64,000 nucleotides of DNA, from NCBI RefSeq assembly GCF_000023125.1, contig NC_013037.1:2976001-3040000 (forward strand), given 5' to 3'. Positions 25,801 to 33,249 of this stretch are shown in pieces. The notes under the pieces were generated by a model that worked only from the letters and a program-made list of their open reading frames with translations, was not told the DNA's origin and did not search any database. The stretch comes from Dyadobacter fermentans DSM 18053. Its GTDB lineage: Bacteria > Bacteroidota > Bacteroidia > Cytophagales > Spirosomataceae. A program made the position numbers and the translations under genes. Positions within the stretch are counted from its first letter, which is position 1. Each line of letters opens with the position of its first letter.

Positions 25801-26284
25801 CCGCGTGGGTGGCGTCATGACTTCCGGAACCGATGGTAACCTCGCTTACGACGGTACCGCCGACTACACCGAAGCGCACCGCCAGGGCGGCTGGGTATTG
25901 CCTGGCGTGACCGAAACCGGCGAGCAGAACAATGTTGCGATCGACGCGCAGACATTCTGGCAAACCGTTTCGCAGGGCCGTTATACCTGGGGAGAGTTCT
26001 TCACCTACTCCACCACGAACTTCCGTTTGAGAGAGGCGACATTGGGCTACAACATCCCTACCCCTCCGGGATTGTTCATCAAATCGCTGCGCCTTTCGCT
26101 CACTGCTCGTAACCTGTTCTTCATTTATCGCGGCTATGCGAAAATGGATATTCCGGGACTTGCAAAACGTAAACTTCCATTCGATCCGGACGTGAACCTC
26201 GGTGCAGGTAACTTCCAGGGATCGGAATATGGAGCCCTCCCTTCAACACGTACTGTTGGTTTGAATTTGAAAGTTGGATTCTAA
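22895..26284 (+). CDS. SusC/RagA-family TonB-dependent outer-membrane transporter with STN domain
   Basis: A 1129-residue TonB-dependent porin of usual SusC size. After a signal segment (to about residue 36, LLAATP) come an STN signalling domain (about 45-120, [20 protein letters not shown]), a carboxypeptidase-D-like domain (about 145-220, [20 protein letters not shown]), and the plug with [29 protein letters not shown]. The beta-barrel ends VGLNLKVGF. The STN domain ties it to the FecR/ECF pair upstream. With SusD it imports an oligomeric substrate whose identity is unknown. An antisense ORF of 630 codons covers its 5' half and is a codon-usage shadow. Confidence 0.95.
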   Translation: [1129 protein letters not shown]

Positions 26285-26311
26285 TTAAACAGAGACTTAA
26301 AATACTGGAAC

Positions 26312-27889
26312 ATGAAATTAGCATTGAATAAATATATCAGAGCAACCACATTGGGCGTCCTCACCGGCTCGGCCATGGTCGTGGCAGGTTGTACCGGTGA
26401 TTTCGAAGAATTGAACACCAGCCGCACGGCGCTCACCTCCATTACCGACGCAGAACTTCCTTACGTGTTCTCGCGGGCCCAGCAGCAATCGTCGTACGCG
26501 GCAGGAACTTACCAAACGGCCCAAAACCTGTTTGCCGACCTGTTTGCACAATATTTCGCCACGACCACGCCCAACTTCCAGTCGGACCGCTACTTTATGC
26601 ACCCGACCTGGATCGACAGCCACTGGAACCCGGTTTACACTCAGGTAGTGCCGCAGCTCCAAATTCTGTTCGAAAAACTCGACAAATCGACGGCGCAGTA
26701 CGCATTGGCCAATATCTGGTGGGTATTCTCGTTCCACCGCGTAACCGATTACTACGGCCCGATCCCCTATTCGGAAGCAGGCAAGCTTAGCACGCCCATT
26801 AAGTACGATTCGCAGGAAGAGATTTACAATGATTTCTTCAAACGCCTTGCCGAAGCCACCGAGCTGCTGAAAGGCAAAACGAGCGAAAAACCTTACGGCA
26901 CTTACGACATCGTGTATGGCGGTGATGTGAACAAATGGATCAAGTTTGCGAACACACTCCGCCTCCGCCTGGCGCTGCGTATCTCGAAAGCCAATCCTGC
27001 CAAGGCGAAAACCGAAGCCGAAGCGGCCATTGCCGGCGGCCTGCTCACCGAAGTTGCTGATAATGCTTACATGTCCAAAAGCCTGCTGGGTGGAGATAAC
27101 AACGGCCTGGCGACCATTTCGGGCTGGGGCGAGTTCCGCATGAGCGCCGCAATGGAGTCCGTTTTGAAGGGTTATGAAGATCCGCGCATCGGCATTTACT
27201 TCCAGCCGGCCTTCAATACCAAATCGTACGAAGGCCTGCGCAATGGCCTCGGCCCAACCGAACTGGCCGTGGCTGCGAACAGCAACGACAACAATTCCAA
27301 TATCGGAGAGCGCTGGATCCGCAACACCGGCGGCGGCTCGGCATGGGACCGCCAATTGGCTGTGAAACAGGACGTAATGCACACCGCAGAGGCCTATTTC
27401 CTCCTCGCGGAAGCTGCATTGAACGGCTGGAATACCGGTACCGGAACGGCACAATCGTTTTACGAAAAGGGCATTCAGGCGTCAATGGAAGGCTGGGGCA
27501 TCAGCGGTGCTCAGGTGACTACCTATATCAACAGCACAAAAACGCCTGTGGCACCGGGCGATCAGCAACAGTCGCCGGCGATGTCCAACATCCCGGTGAA
27601 ATGGGGCGCAACCGAAGCGGTGCAGAGAGAGCAGATCGCAACCCAGAAATGGTTGGCGCTCTATCCCGACGGCATCGAAGCGTGGGCGGAGTTCCGTCGC
27701 ACGCGTCTGCCTAAGCTCTACCGCGTTGTCAATTCGGTTAACACCGACGTACCGACCACAGCGGTAGTGAGAAGAATCCCTTTCCTTTTGCAGGAAAAAC
27801 AAAACAATGGCCAGGCAGTGGAAGCGGCCGTGCAGCTGCTCGGCGGCCCCGACAATGCTGCTACGCCACTCTGGTGGGATAAAAACTGA
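26312..27889 (+). CDS. SusD/RagB-family lipoprotein (SusD-like_2 type)
   Basis: A 525-residue surface lipoprotein with a lipobox at VVAGC (Cys27). The TPR-rich fold follows, with the family ending in FRRTRLPKL and a terminal LWWDKN. Blocks such as FHRVTDYYGPIPYSEAGK and KWIKFANTLRLRLALRIS are typical. It forms the lid over the SusC pore encoded 27 bp upstream. The sequence type is the one often linked to non-glycan (peptide or small amphiphile) as well as glycan uptake, so the substrate stays open. Confidence 0.93.
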   Translation: MKLALNKYIRATTLGVLTGSAMVVAGCTGDFEELNTSRTALTSITDAELPYVFSRAQQQSSYAAGTYQTAQNLFADLFAQYFATTTPNFQSDRYFMHPTWIDSHWNPVYTQVVPQLQILFEKLDKSTAQYALANIWWVFSFHRVTDYYGPIPYSEAGKLSTPIKYDSQEEIYNDFFKRLAEATELLKGKTSEKPYGTYDIVYGGDVNKWIKFANTLRLRLALRISKANPAKAKTEAEAAIAGGLLTEVADNAYMSKSLLGGDNNGLATISGWGEFRMSAAMESVLKGYEDPRIGIYFQPAFNTKSYEGLRNGLGPTELAVAANSNDNNSNIGERWIRNTGGGSAWDRQLAVKQDVMHTAEAYFLLAEAALNGWNTGTGTAQSFYEKGIQASMEGWGISGAQVTTYINSTKTPVAPGDQQQSPAMSNIPVKWGATEAVQREQIATQKWLALYPDGIEAWAEFRRTRLPKLYRVVNSVNTDVPTTAVVRRIPFLLQEKQNNGQAVEAAVQLLGGPDNAATPLWWDKN

Positions 27890-27911
27890 CAATTCTTATG
27901 GAAAACCCCAT

Positions 27912-27936
27912 GCCCTCCGGTCATTTACCGGAGGGC
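27912..27936 (+). other. Hairpin directly after susD
   Basis: A perfect 9-bp stem GCCCTCCGG/CCGGAGGGC with a 7-nt loop starts 22 bp after the SusD stop. No T-run follows, so it is more likely an RNA-stabilising or attenuating structure than a full terminator. Confidence 0.6.
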
Positions 27937-28124
27937 AAAACCTTCCACGGAACAAAAAGGCATCAAAACGGAACATTGACCAAACTTTATTTTTTAATTT
28001 TCTCCTAATTGAAAAAATAATCCTACAAAACAGAGTATCGACGCTGCTGGAAAGCATCTTTTCTCTGCATACTGTCAAAGTCGTTTTGTAAAGCCTTAAC
28101 CAATCTATTCAGTCCTTAACCGAT

Positions 28125-29345
28125 ATGATCAACCGTAGAGATTTAATCAAGCATTTGTCCGCTTTCCCGCTCCTGGGCGGATTTTTGGGCAATGGCACGG
28201 CCGAAGCAGCCGGCCTGCTCGCGAAGGCACCCGCACGTAACCTCGCCAAGGAACTGGGCATCCGCACGTTCATCAATGCCGCAGGAACTTACACCGCCAT
28301 GACCGGCTCGCTCATGCAGGACGAAGTAGTGGCAACGATCCAGGGCGCAGCGAAGGAGTTCATGATGCTCGATGAAGTCCAGACGAAAGTAGGCGAGAAA
28401 ATCGCCGCCATTACCCACGCCGAATCGGCCGTGGTGACGGCCGGCTGTTTCTCCGCGCTCACGCTCGGCCTCGCTGGCGTGCTCACGGGCATGGACCAAA
28501 AGAAAGTAGAAGCCCTGCCGCACCTGGAAGGCACCGGCATGAAATCGGAAGTGATTATCCAGAAAGGCCATAACATCGGCTACTCGCATGCATTGACCAA
28601 CACCGGCTGTAAAATCATCCAGGTTGAAACTGCGGAAGAATTGCAGAAGGCGATCAACGAGAAAACCGCATTGATGTGGTTCCTGCACATCCAGTCGGAT
28701 AAGGGGCAAATCAACCACCAGCAATGGGTGGAAATCGCTAAAAAGAACGGAATACCCACCATGATCGACATGGCTGCCGACGTGCCGCCGGTCGAAAACC
28801 TCTGGCGCTTCAACGACATGGGCTTCGACCTCGTGTGCGTATCGGGCGGAAAAGCGATGCGCGGGCCGCAAAGCGCGGGTATCCTGATGGGCAAAAAGCA
28901 GTTCATCGACGCTGCCCGCCTGAGCATGCCGCCGCGTGGCTCCACCATCGGGCGCGGTATGAAAGTGAATAAAGAGGAGATCCTCGGCATGTACGTCGCG
29001 CTCGACAATTTTGTCAAAATGGATCACAAAAAAGAGTGGAAAACCTGGGAAGACCGCGTGGCGACGATCGAGAATGCAGTCAAAAGTGTGAAGGGGGTCA
29101 TGACCGAAGTGACTGTACCTGAACTCGGTAACCACACACCTACATTGAAAGTATCGTGGGATGCCGCCAAAGTGAGCCTGCCTGTGAAGACATTGCAGGA
29201 AAGCTTGCGCAAAGGCAACCCGTCTATTGAAGTAATGGCCGGCGAAAACAATTCGCTCAGCATTACCACCTGGATGCTCAAATCGGGCGAGGAGAAAATC
29301 GTGGCATCCAGACTGAAAGAAGAACTGTCGAAAGCAGTTGTTTAA
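28125..29345 (+). CDS. Tat-exported SelA-like PLP-dependent enzyme
   Basis: A 406-residue fold-type I PLP enzyme of the SelA-like group, which includes the D-glucosaminate-6-phosphate ammonia-lyase DgaE and the EF_0838-type proteins. The PLP lysine is probably Lys243 in VCVSGGKAMRGPQSAG, with Asp215 or Asp219 in MIDMAAD binding the pyridine nitrogen. The N-terminus MINRRDLIKHLSAFPLLGG is a twin-arginine signal, so a folded, cofactor-loaded enzyme is probably exported; the residues after it begin the enzyme domain near LAKELGIRTFINAAGTYTAMTG. It is followed by an amidohydrolase gene, the same pairing as in EF_0838/EF_0837 clusters. Predicted to eliminate ammonia from an amino-acid-like or amino-sugar-acid substrate; the exact reaction is unknown. 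Confidence 0.85.
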   Translation: MINRRDLIKHLSAFPLLGGFLGNGTAEAAGLLAKAPARNLAKELGIRTFINAAGTYTAMTGSLMQDEVVATIQGAAKEFMMLDEVQTKVGEKIAAITHAESAVVTAGCFSALTLGLAGVLTGMDQKKVEALPHLEGTGMKSEVIIQKGHNIGYSHALTNTGCKIIQVETAEELQKAINEKTALMWFLHIQSDKGQINHQQWVEIAKKNGIPTMIDMAADVPPVENLWRFNDMGFDLVCVSGGKAMRGPQSAGILMGKKQFIDAARLSMPPRGSTIGRGMKVNKEEILGMYVALDNFVKMDHKKEWKTWEDRVATIENAVKSVKGVMTEVTVPELGNHTPTLKVSWDAAKVSLPVKTLQESLRKGNPSIEVMAGENNSLSITTWMLKSGEEKIVASRLKEELSKAVV

Positions 29346-29396
29346 ATATGTACAGTACCATTTAATATTCCTAAACCCAAACCCTTAACAAGTAAC

Positions 29397-30650
29397 ATGC
29401 AACACAGGTCCACCCTTATCATTTTCCTGGCCTGTCTGCTCGGCGTGGCCTGCCACGCGCAGACGTACAGCATCCTGATCAAAGGCGGCACGGTGATCGA
29501 CCCGAAGAATAACATCAATCAGGTGATGGATGTGGGTATTCTCGACGGGAAGATCAAAAAAGTGGCGAAGGATATCGATCCGAAAGAGGCCCGCCAGGTG
29601 GTGGATGCCAAAGGGATGTATGTCACACCCGGATTGATCGATATTCATGGACATGTGTTTTTTGGTACCGAGCCAAACCATTATCTAAGTAATGGTTTGG
29701 TGGCGTTACCACCCGACGGTTTTACCTTCCGCGTCGGCGTGACGACGATCGTCGACGCGGGCGGTGCCGGCTGGGATTCGTTTTCGGAGTTTAAAAACAA
29801 TGTGATTTTTAATTCCAAAACCCGCGTGCTCTCCTTCCTGAACATCGTGGGCCAGGGAATGCGGGGCGGGGCCTGGGAGCAGGACACCGCCGATATGGAC
29901 CCGAACCTGGCCGCCGGCGTGGCGATCAAAAACCGCAACGATGTGGTCGGTTTTAAAGTCGCGCATTTCATGGGCAAAGACTGGAAACCGGTGGATAATG
30001 CCGTGAAAGCCGGTAAGCTGGCCAACATGCCGGTTATGATCGATTTCGGCGGCAACACGCCTCCCCTTCCGCTCGAAGAGCTGTTTATGAAACACCTTCG
30101 CCCGGGCGACATTTATACACATGCATACACCTTGCTCGAAGGCAATGTAAGAGAAACCATCGTGGATGAAGCCACGCAAAAAGTGAAACCTTTCGCCATT
30201 GAGGCCCGCAAAAAAGGCATCGTGTTCGACGTAGGCTATGGCGGCGCAAGCTTTAACTACTCCCAGGCGATCCCGGCCATGAAAGCCGGTTTTCACCCCA
30301 CCACCATCAGCACCGACCTCCACACCGGCAGCATGAACGGCTCGATGAAGGATATGCTCAGCATTATGTCGAAGTTTTACAATATGGGCATGGACCTGCC
30401 GGCGGTGATCAGGGCCAGCACCTGGGAACCCGCCAAAGTGATCCATCGCGAGCAACTCGGCCACATTTCGGAAGGAGCGATCGCAGACGTAGCCGTTTTC
30501 TCAATGCGCAAAGGCAATTTCGGTTTTTACGATAAAACCGGCTACAAAGTGGAAGGCAAAGAAAAACTCGAATGCGAGCTAACCGTCATGGGCGGAAAAA
30601 TTGTATACGACCTGAACGGAATTACTCAGCCGATATATTTGACGAAGTAG
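29397..30650 (+). CDS. Exported amidohydrolase/deacetylase-family metallohydrolase
   Basis: 417 residues with a signal peptide (ending near CHAQ). The amidohydrolase barrel has the metal-site pattern HGH (His84, His86 in LIDIHGH), the probable carbamylated Lys187 (VVGFKVAHF), His242 (DIYTHAY) and Asp307 (STDLHTG). It belongs to the EF_0837/COG3964 group, often mislabelled dihydroorotase; characterised relatives remove acyl groups from small hydroxy- or amino-acid derivatives. It is partnered with the SelA-like gene 51 bp upstream, and a paralogue lies at 45415. A deacylation role before the PLP step is inferred. Confidence 0.88.
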   Translation: MQHRSTLIIFLACLLGVACHAQTYSILIKGGTVIDPKNNINQVMDVGILDGKIKKVAKDIDPKEARQVVDAKGMYVTPGLIDIHGHVFFGTEPNHYLSNGLVALPPDGFTFRVGVTTIVDAGGAGWDSFSEFKNNVIFNSKTRVLSFLNIVGQGMRGGAWEQDTADMDPNLAAGVAIKNRNDVVGFKVAHFMGKDWKPVDNAVKAGKLANMPVMIDFGGNTPPLPLEELFMKHLRPGDIYTHAYTLLEGNVRETIVDEATQKVKPFAIEARKKGIVFDVGYGGASFNYSQAIPAMKAGFHPTTISTDLHTGSMNGSMKDMLSIMSKFYNMGMDLPAVIRASTWEPAKVIHREQLGHISEGAIADVAVFSMRKGNFGFYDKTGYKVEGKEKLECELTVMGGKIVYDLNGITQPIYLTK

Positions 30651-30774
30651 GCTATAAGCTGTAAGCCATAAGCTGTAAGCTGTAACCTGTAAGCCATGGA
30701 CCTGTGAACTACCAGAATTAAAAGCATATAGCCTAAAGCTTATAGCTTATAGCTTACAGCTTACAGCCTAAAGC
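30650..30774. repeat. Heptamer inverted-repeat element 1
   Basis: The left arm (30650-30695) is made of 7-bp units of the form GCTGTAA, GCTATAA and GCCATAA. The right arm (about 30725-30774) carries the reverse-complement units (TTACAGC, TTATAGC). A 30-bp unique core separates them, so the whole folds into a long hairpin. It begins at the last base of the amidohydrolase stop codon and ends 23 bp before the next gene. Confidence 0.8.
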
Positions 30775-30797
30775 CCCCAAACCCCTCTTACCCATCT

Positions 30798-32531
30798 ATG
30801 CAAAGAAAACGTTTCAAATGGTCTGCCTCTTTCCTGATGTTGATTGCATTGGGTTTCACGCAGCATTCCGACCGGGAATTGCCGGTTGTTAATACGAAAA
30901 ATGGCGGCCTGTTTTTGCCGGACGGCTTTGAGGCTACGGTGGTGGTCGACAGCCTGCCGGGGCGTGCGCGGCACATTGCGGTGAATGACAATGGCGATAT
31001 TTACGTCAAAGCCCGCTTTGCCGACAAGGGCGAATCCGTGATCGCATTGCGCGATACCAACAAGGATGGACGTGCGGATATTGTGAAACATTTCGGCGGA
31101 GCCGCCAAAGAACGCGCTTATGGAACCGCCATGCGCATTTACAAAGGCTATCTGTATTTCAGTTCCGAGCTTGTTGTTTATCGCTACAAACTGACGCCCG
31201 GCAAACTCGTGCCCGACAGCCCGGAAGAAGTGATCCTGACCGACGACCACCCGCACGGCATGCATGAACACATTGCAAAGCCGATCACGTTCGACGATAA
31301 GGGCTTCATGTACGTGCCTTTTGGTGCCAATTCCAATGCATGCCAGGAACAAAACCGCACGCCCGGCTCGAAAGGAATGGACCCATGCCCTATCCTCGAA
31401 GACCATGGCGGAATATGGAAATTCGACGCGAATAAAACCGGCCAGTTGCAGAAAGACGGGACAAAGTTTGCCACCGGCCTTCGCAGCGTGGTAGCATTGG
31501 ACTGGAATTTCCAGGATAACAACCTGTACGCCGTTCAGCACGGCCGCGACGACCTGTTGCGCCTCTGGCCGCAGCTTTTCAATGGGTGGCAAAGTGCCAT
31601 GCTGCCTTCGGAGGAATTTTTGAGGGTAAAAGAAGGCACGCACGCCGGCTGGCCGTATTGCTATTGGGATCAAATGCAATCTAAAAAAGTACTGAACCCG
31701 GAATATGGCGGTGATGGTAAAATTGTAGGTCAATGCGATCAATATGAAAAACCTTTGATCGGTTTTCCGGGCCACTGGGCGCCTAATGACATCCTGTTTT
31801 ACCAGGGCAGCCAGTTTCCGGAGCATTACAAAAACGGTTCGTTCATAGCATTCCACGGCTCCACCAACCGCGCGCCTTATCCGCAATCAAGCTATTTCAT
31901 TGGTTTCGTACCATTCAAAAACGGCCAGGTTGCCGGTGAATACGAAGTGTTCGCAGACGGTTTCGCCGGCCTCGACCCTATTGTGAACGTAAGCGACGCC
32001 GTGTACCGCCCGATGGGCATCGCCATGGGCCCCGACGGCTCGATTTACATTGCTGAAACCGAAAAAGGCAAGATCTGGAAAGTGACCTACAAGGGTAATA
32101 AGAAGAAGTTCAACAAAACGGCGATGGCGAAAATGGAGCAGCGCAAAACGATGTCGCACATTCGCACGCCCGATTTTGTAAACGACAACCTGGACAAGGA
32201 CAAGCCGGTAGCCGGCGGAAAAGTGTACAGCGTGTATTGCACGGCCTGCCACCAGCGCAACGGCATGGGCGACTCACAGCGCTTCCCGCCGCTCGGAGGG
32301 GCCGAATGGGTCACCGGCGATAAGGAACGGCTGATCAAAGTGTTGCTGAACGGACTCGAAGGCCCGATTGAAGTAAAAGGACAAGCCTATAACAATGTGA
32401 TGCCGCAGCACAGCTTTTTGAAAGACGAGGAAATCTCCGAAGTCCTCACCCACATTCGAAGCAATTTCGGCAACAATGCGAGCCCTGTTACCACCGAGGA
32501 AGTAGCCAAAGTAAGGGCCTCGCTCAGATAG
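30798..32531 (+). CDS. Exported PQQ-type sugar dehydrogenase fused to cytochrome c
   Basis: 577 residues. After an N-terminal signal-like segment comes a six-bladed propeller of the glucose/sorbosone dehydrogenase type (residues about 35-440), with TGLRSVVALDW and GTHAGWPYCYWDQ among its landmarks. A C-terminal cytochrome c domain follows, with haem motif CTACH (Cys481-His485) and a likely axial Met535 (NNVMPQ). The fusion would oxidise a sugar or alcohol outside the cytoplasm and pass electrons straight to haem. PQQ binding is inferred from the family. The gene lies between the amidohydrolase and a separate cytochrome c. Confidence 0.87.
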   Translation: MQRKRFKWSASFLMLIALGFTQHSDRELPVVNTKNGGLFLPDGFEATVVVDSLPGRARHIAVNDNGDIYVKARFADKGESVIALRDTNKDGRADIVKHFGGAAKERAYGTAMRIYKGYLYFSSELVVYRYKLTPGKLVPDSPEEVILTDDHPHGMHEHIAKPITFDDKGFMYVPFGANSNACQEQNRTPGSKGMDPCPILEDHGGIWKFDANKTGQLQKDGTKFATGLRSVVALDWNFQDNNLYAVQHGRDDLLRLWPQLFNGWQSAMLPSEEFLRVKEGTHAGWPYCYWDQMQSKKVLNPEYGGDGKIVGQCDQYEKPLIGFPGHWAPNDILFYQGSQFPEHYKNGSFIAFHGSTNRAPYPQSSYFIGFVPFKNGQVAGEYEVFADGFAGLDPIVNVSDAVYRPMGIAMGPDGSIYIAETEKGKIWKVTYKGNKKKFNKTAMAKMEQRKTMSHIRTPDFVNDNLDKDKPVAGGKVYSVYCTACHQRNGMGDSQRFPPLGGAEWVTGDKERLIKVLLNGLEGPIEVKGQAYNNVMPQHSFLKDEEISEVLTHIRSNFGNNASPVTTEEVAKVRASLR

Positions 32532-32542
32532 CAAGCAACAAC

Positions 32543-32625
32543 GCCATTCATCTTCCAACCCCGTTTAAGCGGATATTACTCTCCGGCAATTGAGTGTTCC
32601 TTTAAGGGGTTGGAGGAAGAATGGC
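32543..32625. repeat. Long imperfect palindrome between dehydrogenase and cytochrome genes
   Basis: Arms of about 25 bp (GCCATTC...CCAACCCC...TTAA and TTAA...GGGGTTGG...GAATGGC) pair with few mismatches across a 33-nt centre. It lies 11 bp after the dehydrogenase stop and 32 bp before the cytochrome start. Confidence 0.75.
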
Positions 32626-32657
32626 AAAAGTAACTAATCCACCATTTCTGTATATTC

Positions 32658-33089
32658 ATGCTGAAAAATAAAATAGTAGCCGCAAGCTTTATTATTCTTT
32701 CAGGAGCTGCCTTAGCCGGGTTTTCTTCCAAAAAGAATGCATTCACACACCACGCGCAAGATCCGTGGAAAGCCCCCGCCTGGGCCGACACGCTGAAAAG
32801 CCCTTACCATGAAGAACCGCTTACCCTCGCGCAAGGAGAAGAGCTGTTTACATTATACTGCTCGTCGTGCCACGGCGAAGGCGGCTATGGCGACGGTGCC
32901 GCAGGCGGCGCTTTGGGCCAGCAACCGGCCAACTTTCACGACACCCTCGTGAAGGCGCAAAGCGACGGCGCGCTGTACTGGAAAATGTCGACCGGCCGCG
33001 GCAACATGCCTCCTTTCGAGGACGTCTTCACGGCCGAACAACGCTGGCAGCTGGTGGCGTACATCCGGCATTTGGGCAAAAGCGAGTGA
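32658..33089 (+). CDS. Exported monohaem cytochrome c
   Basis: A 143-residue protein with a signal peptide (MLKNKIVAASFIILSGAALAG). One class I cytochrome c domain has the haem motif CSSCH (Cys68-His72) and axial Met117 (GRGNMPPF). It sits between the dehydrogenase-cytochrome fusion and a second dehydrogenase-like propeller, so it is probably the electron acceptor that carries electrons from the oxidised sugar to a terminal oxidase. Confidence 0.9.
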   Translation: MLKNKIVAASFIILSGAALAGFSSKKNAFTHHAQDPWKAPAWADTLKSPYHEEPLTLAQGEELFTLYCSSCHGEGGYGDGAAGGALGQQPANFHDTLVKAQSDGALYWKMSTGRGNMPPFEDVFTAEQRWQLVAYIRHLGKSE

Positions 33090-33095
33090 AAGTAC

Positions 33096-33221
33096 TTCGG
33101 CTTTCGGCGGTCGGCTATCGGCTTTCCCGATATTTGAAAACGCCGATAGCCGATAGCTGACAGCCGAAAGCCGATAGCCGACAGCCGACAGCCGACAGCC
33201 GATAGCCGAAAGCCGATAGCC
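33096..33221. repeat. Heptamer inverted-repeat element 2
   Basis: The right arm (33142-33221) is eleven consecutive 7-bp units of the form GCCGATA, GCCGACA or GCCGAAA plus a final GCC. The left arm (33096-33126) carries the complementary TCGGCTT and TCGGCTA units. A 15-bp core separates them. It starts 6 bp after the cytochrome stop and ends 28 bp before the next gene. Confidence 0.85.
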
Positions 33222-33249
33222 AAAAAAAACTAAACCCCTAAAAAATAAC

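Noticed and set aside
29397..30650. Annotation as dihydroorotase
   Set aside because: The protein is exported, belongs to the COG3964/EF_0837 type, and sits in a SusCD locus rather than with pyrimidine genes.
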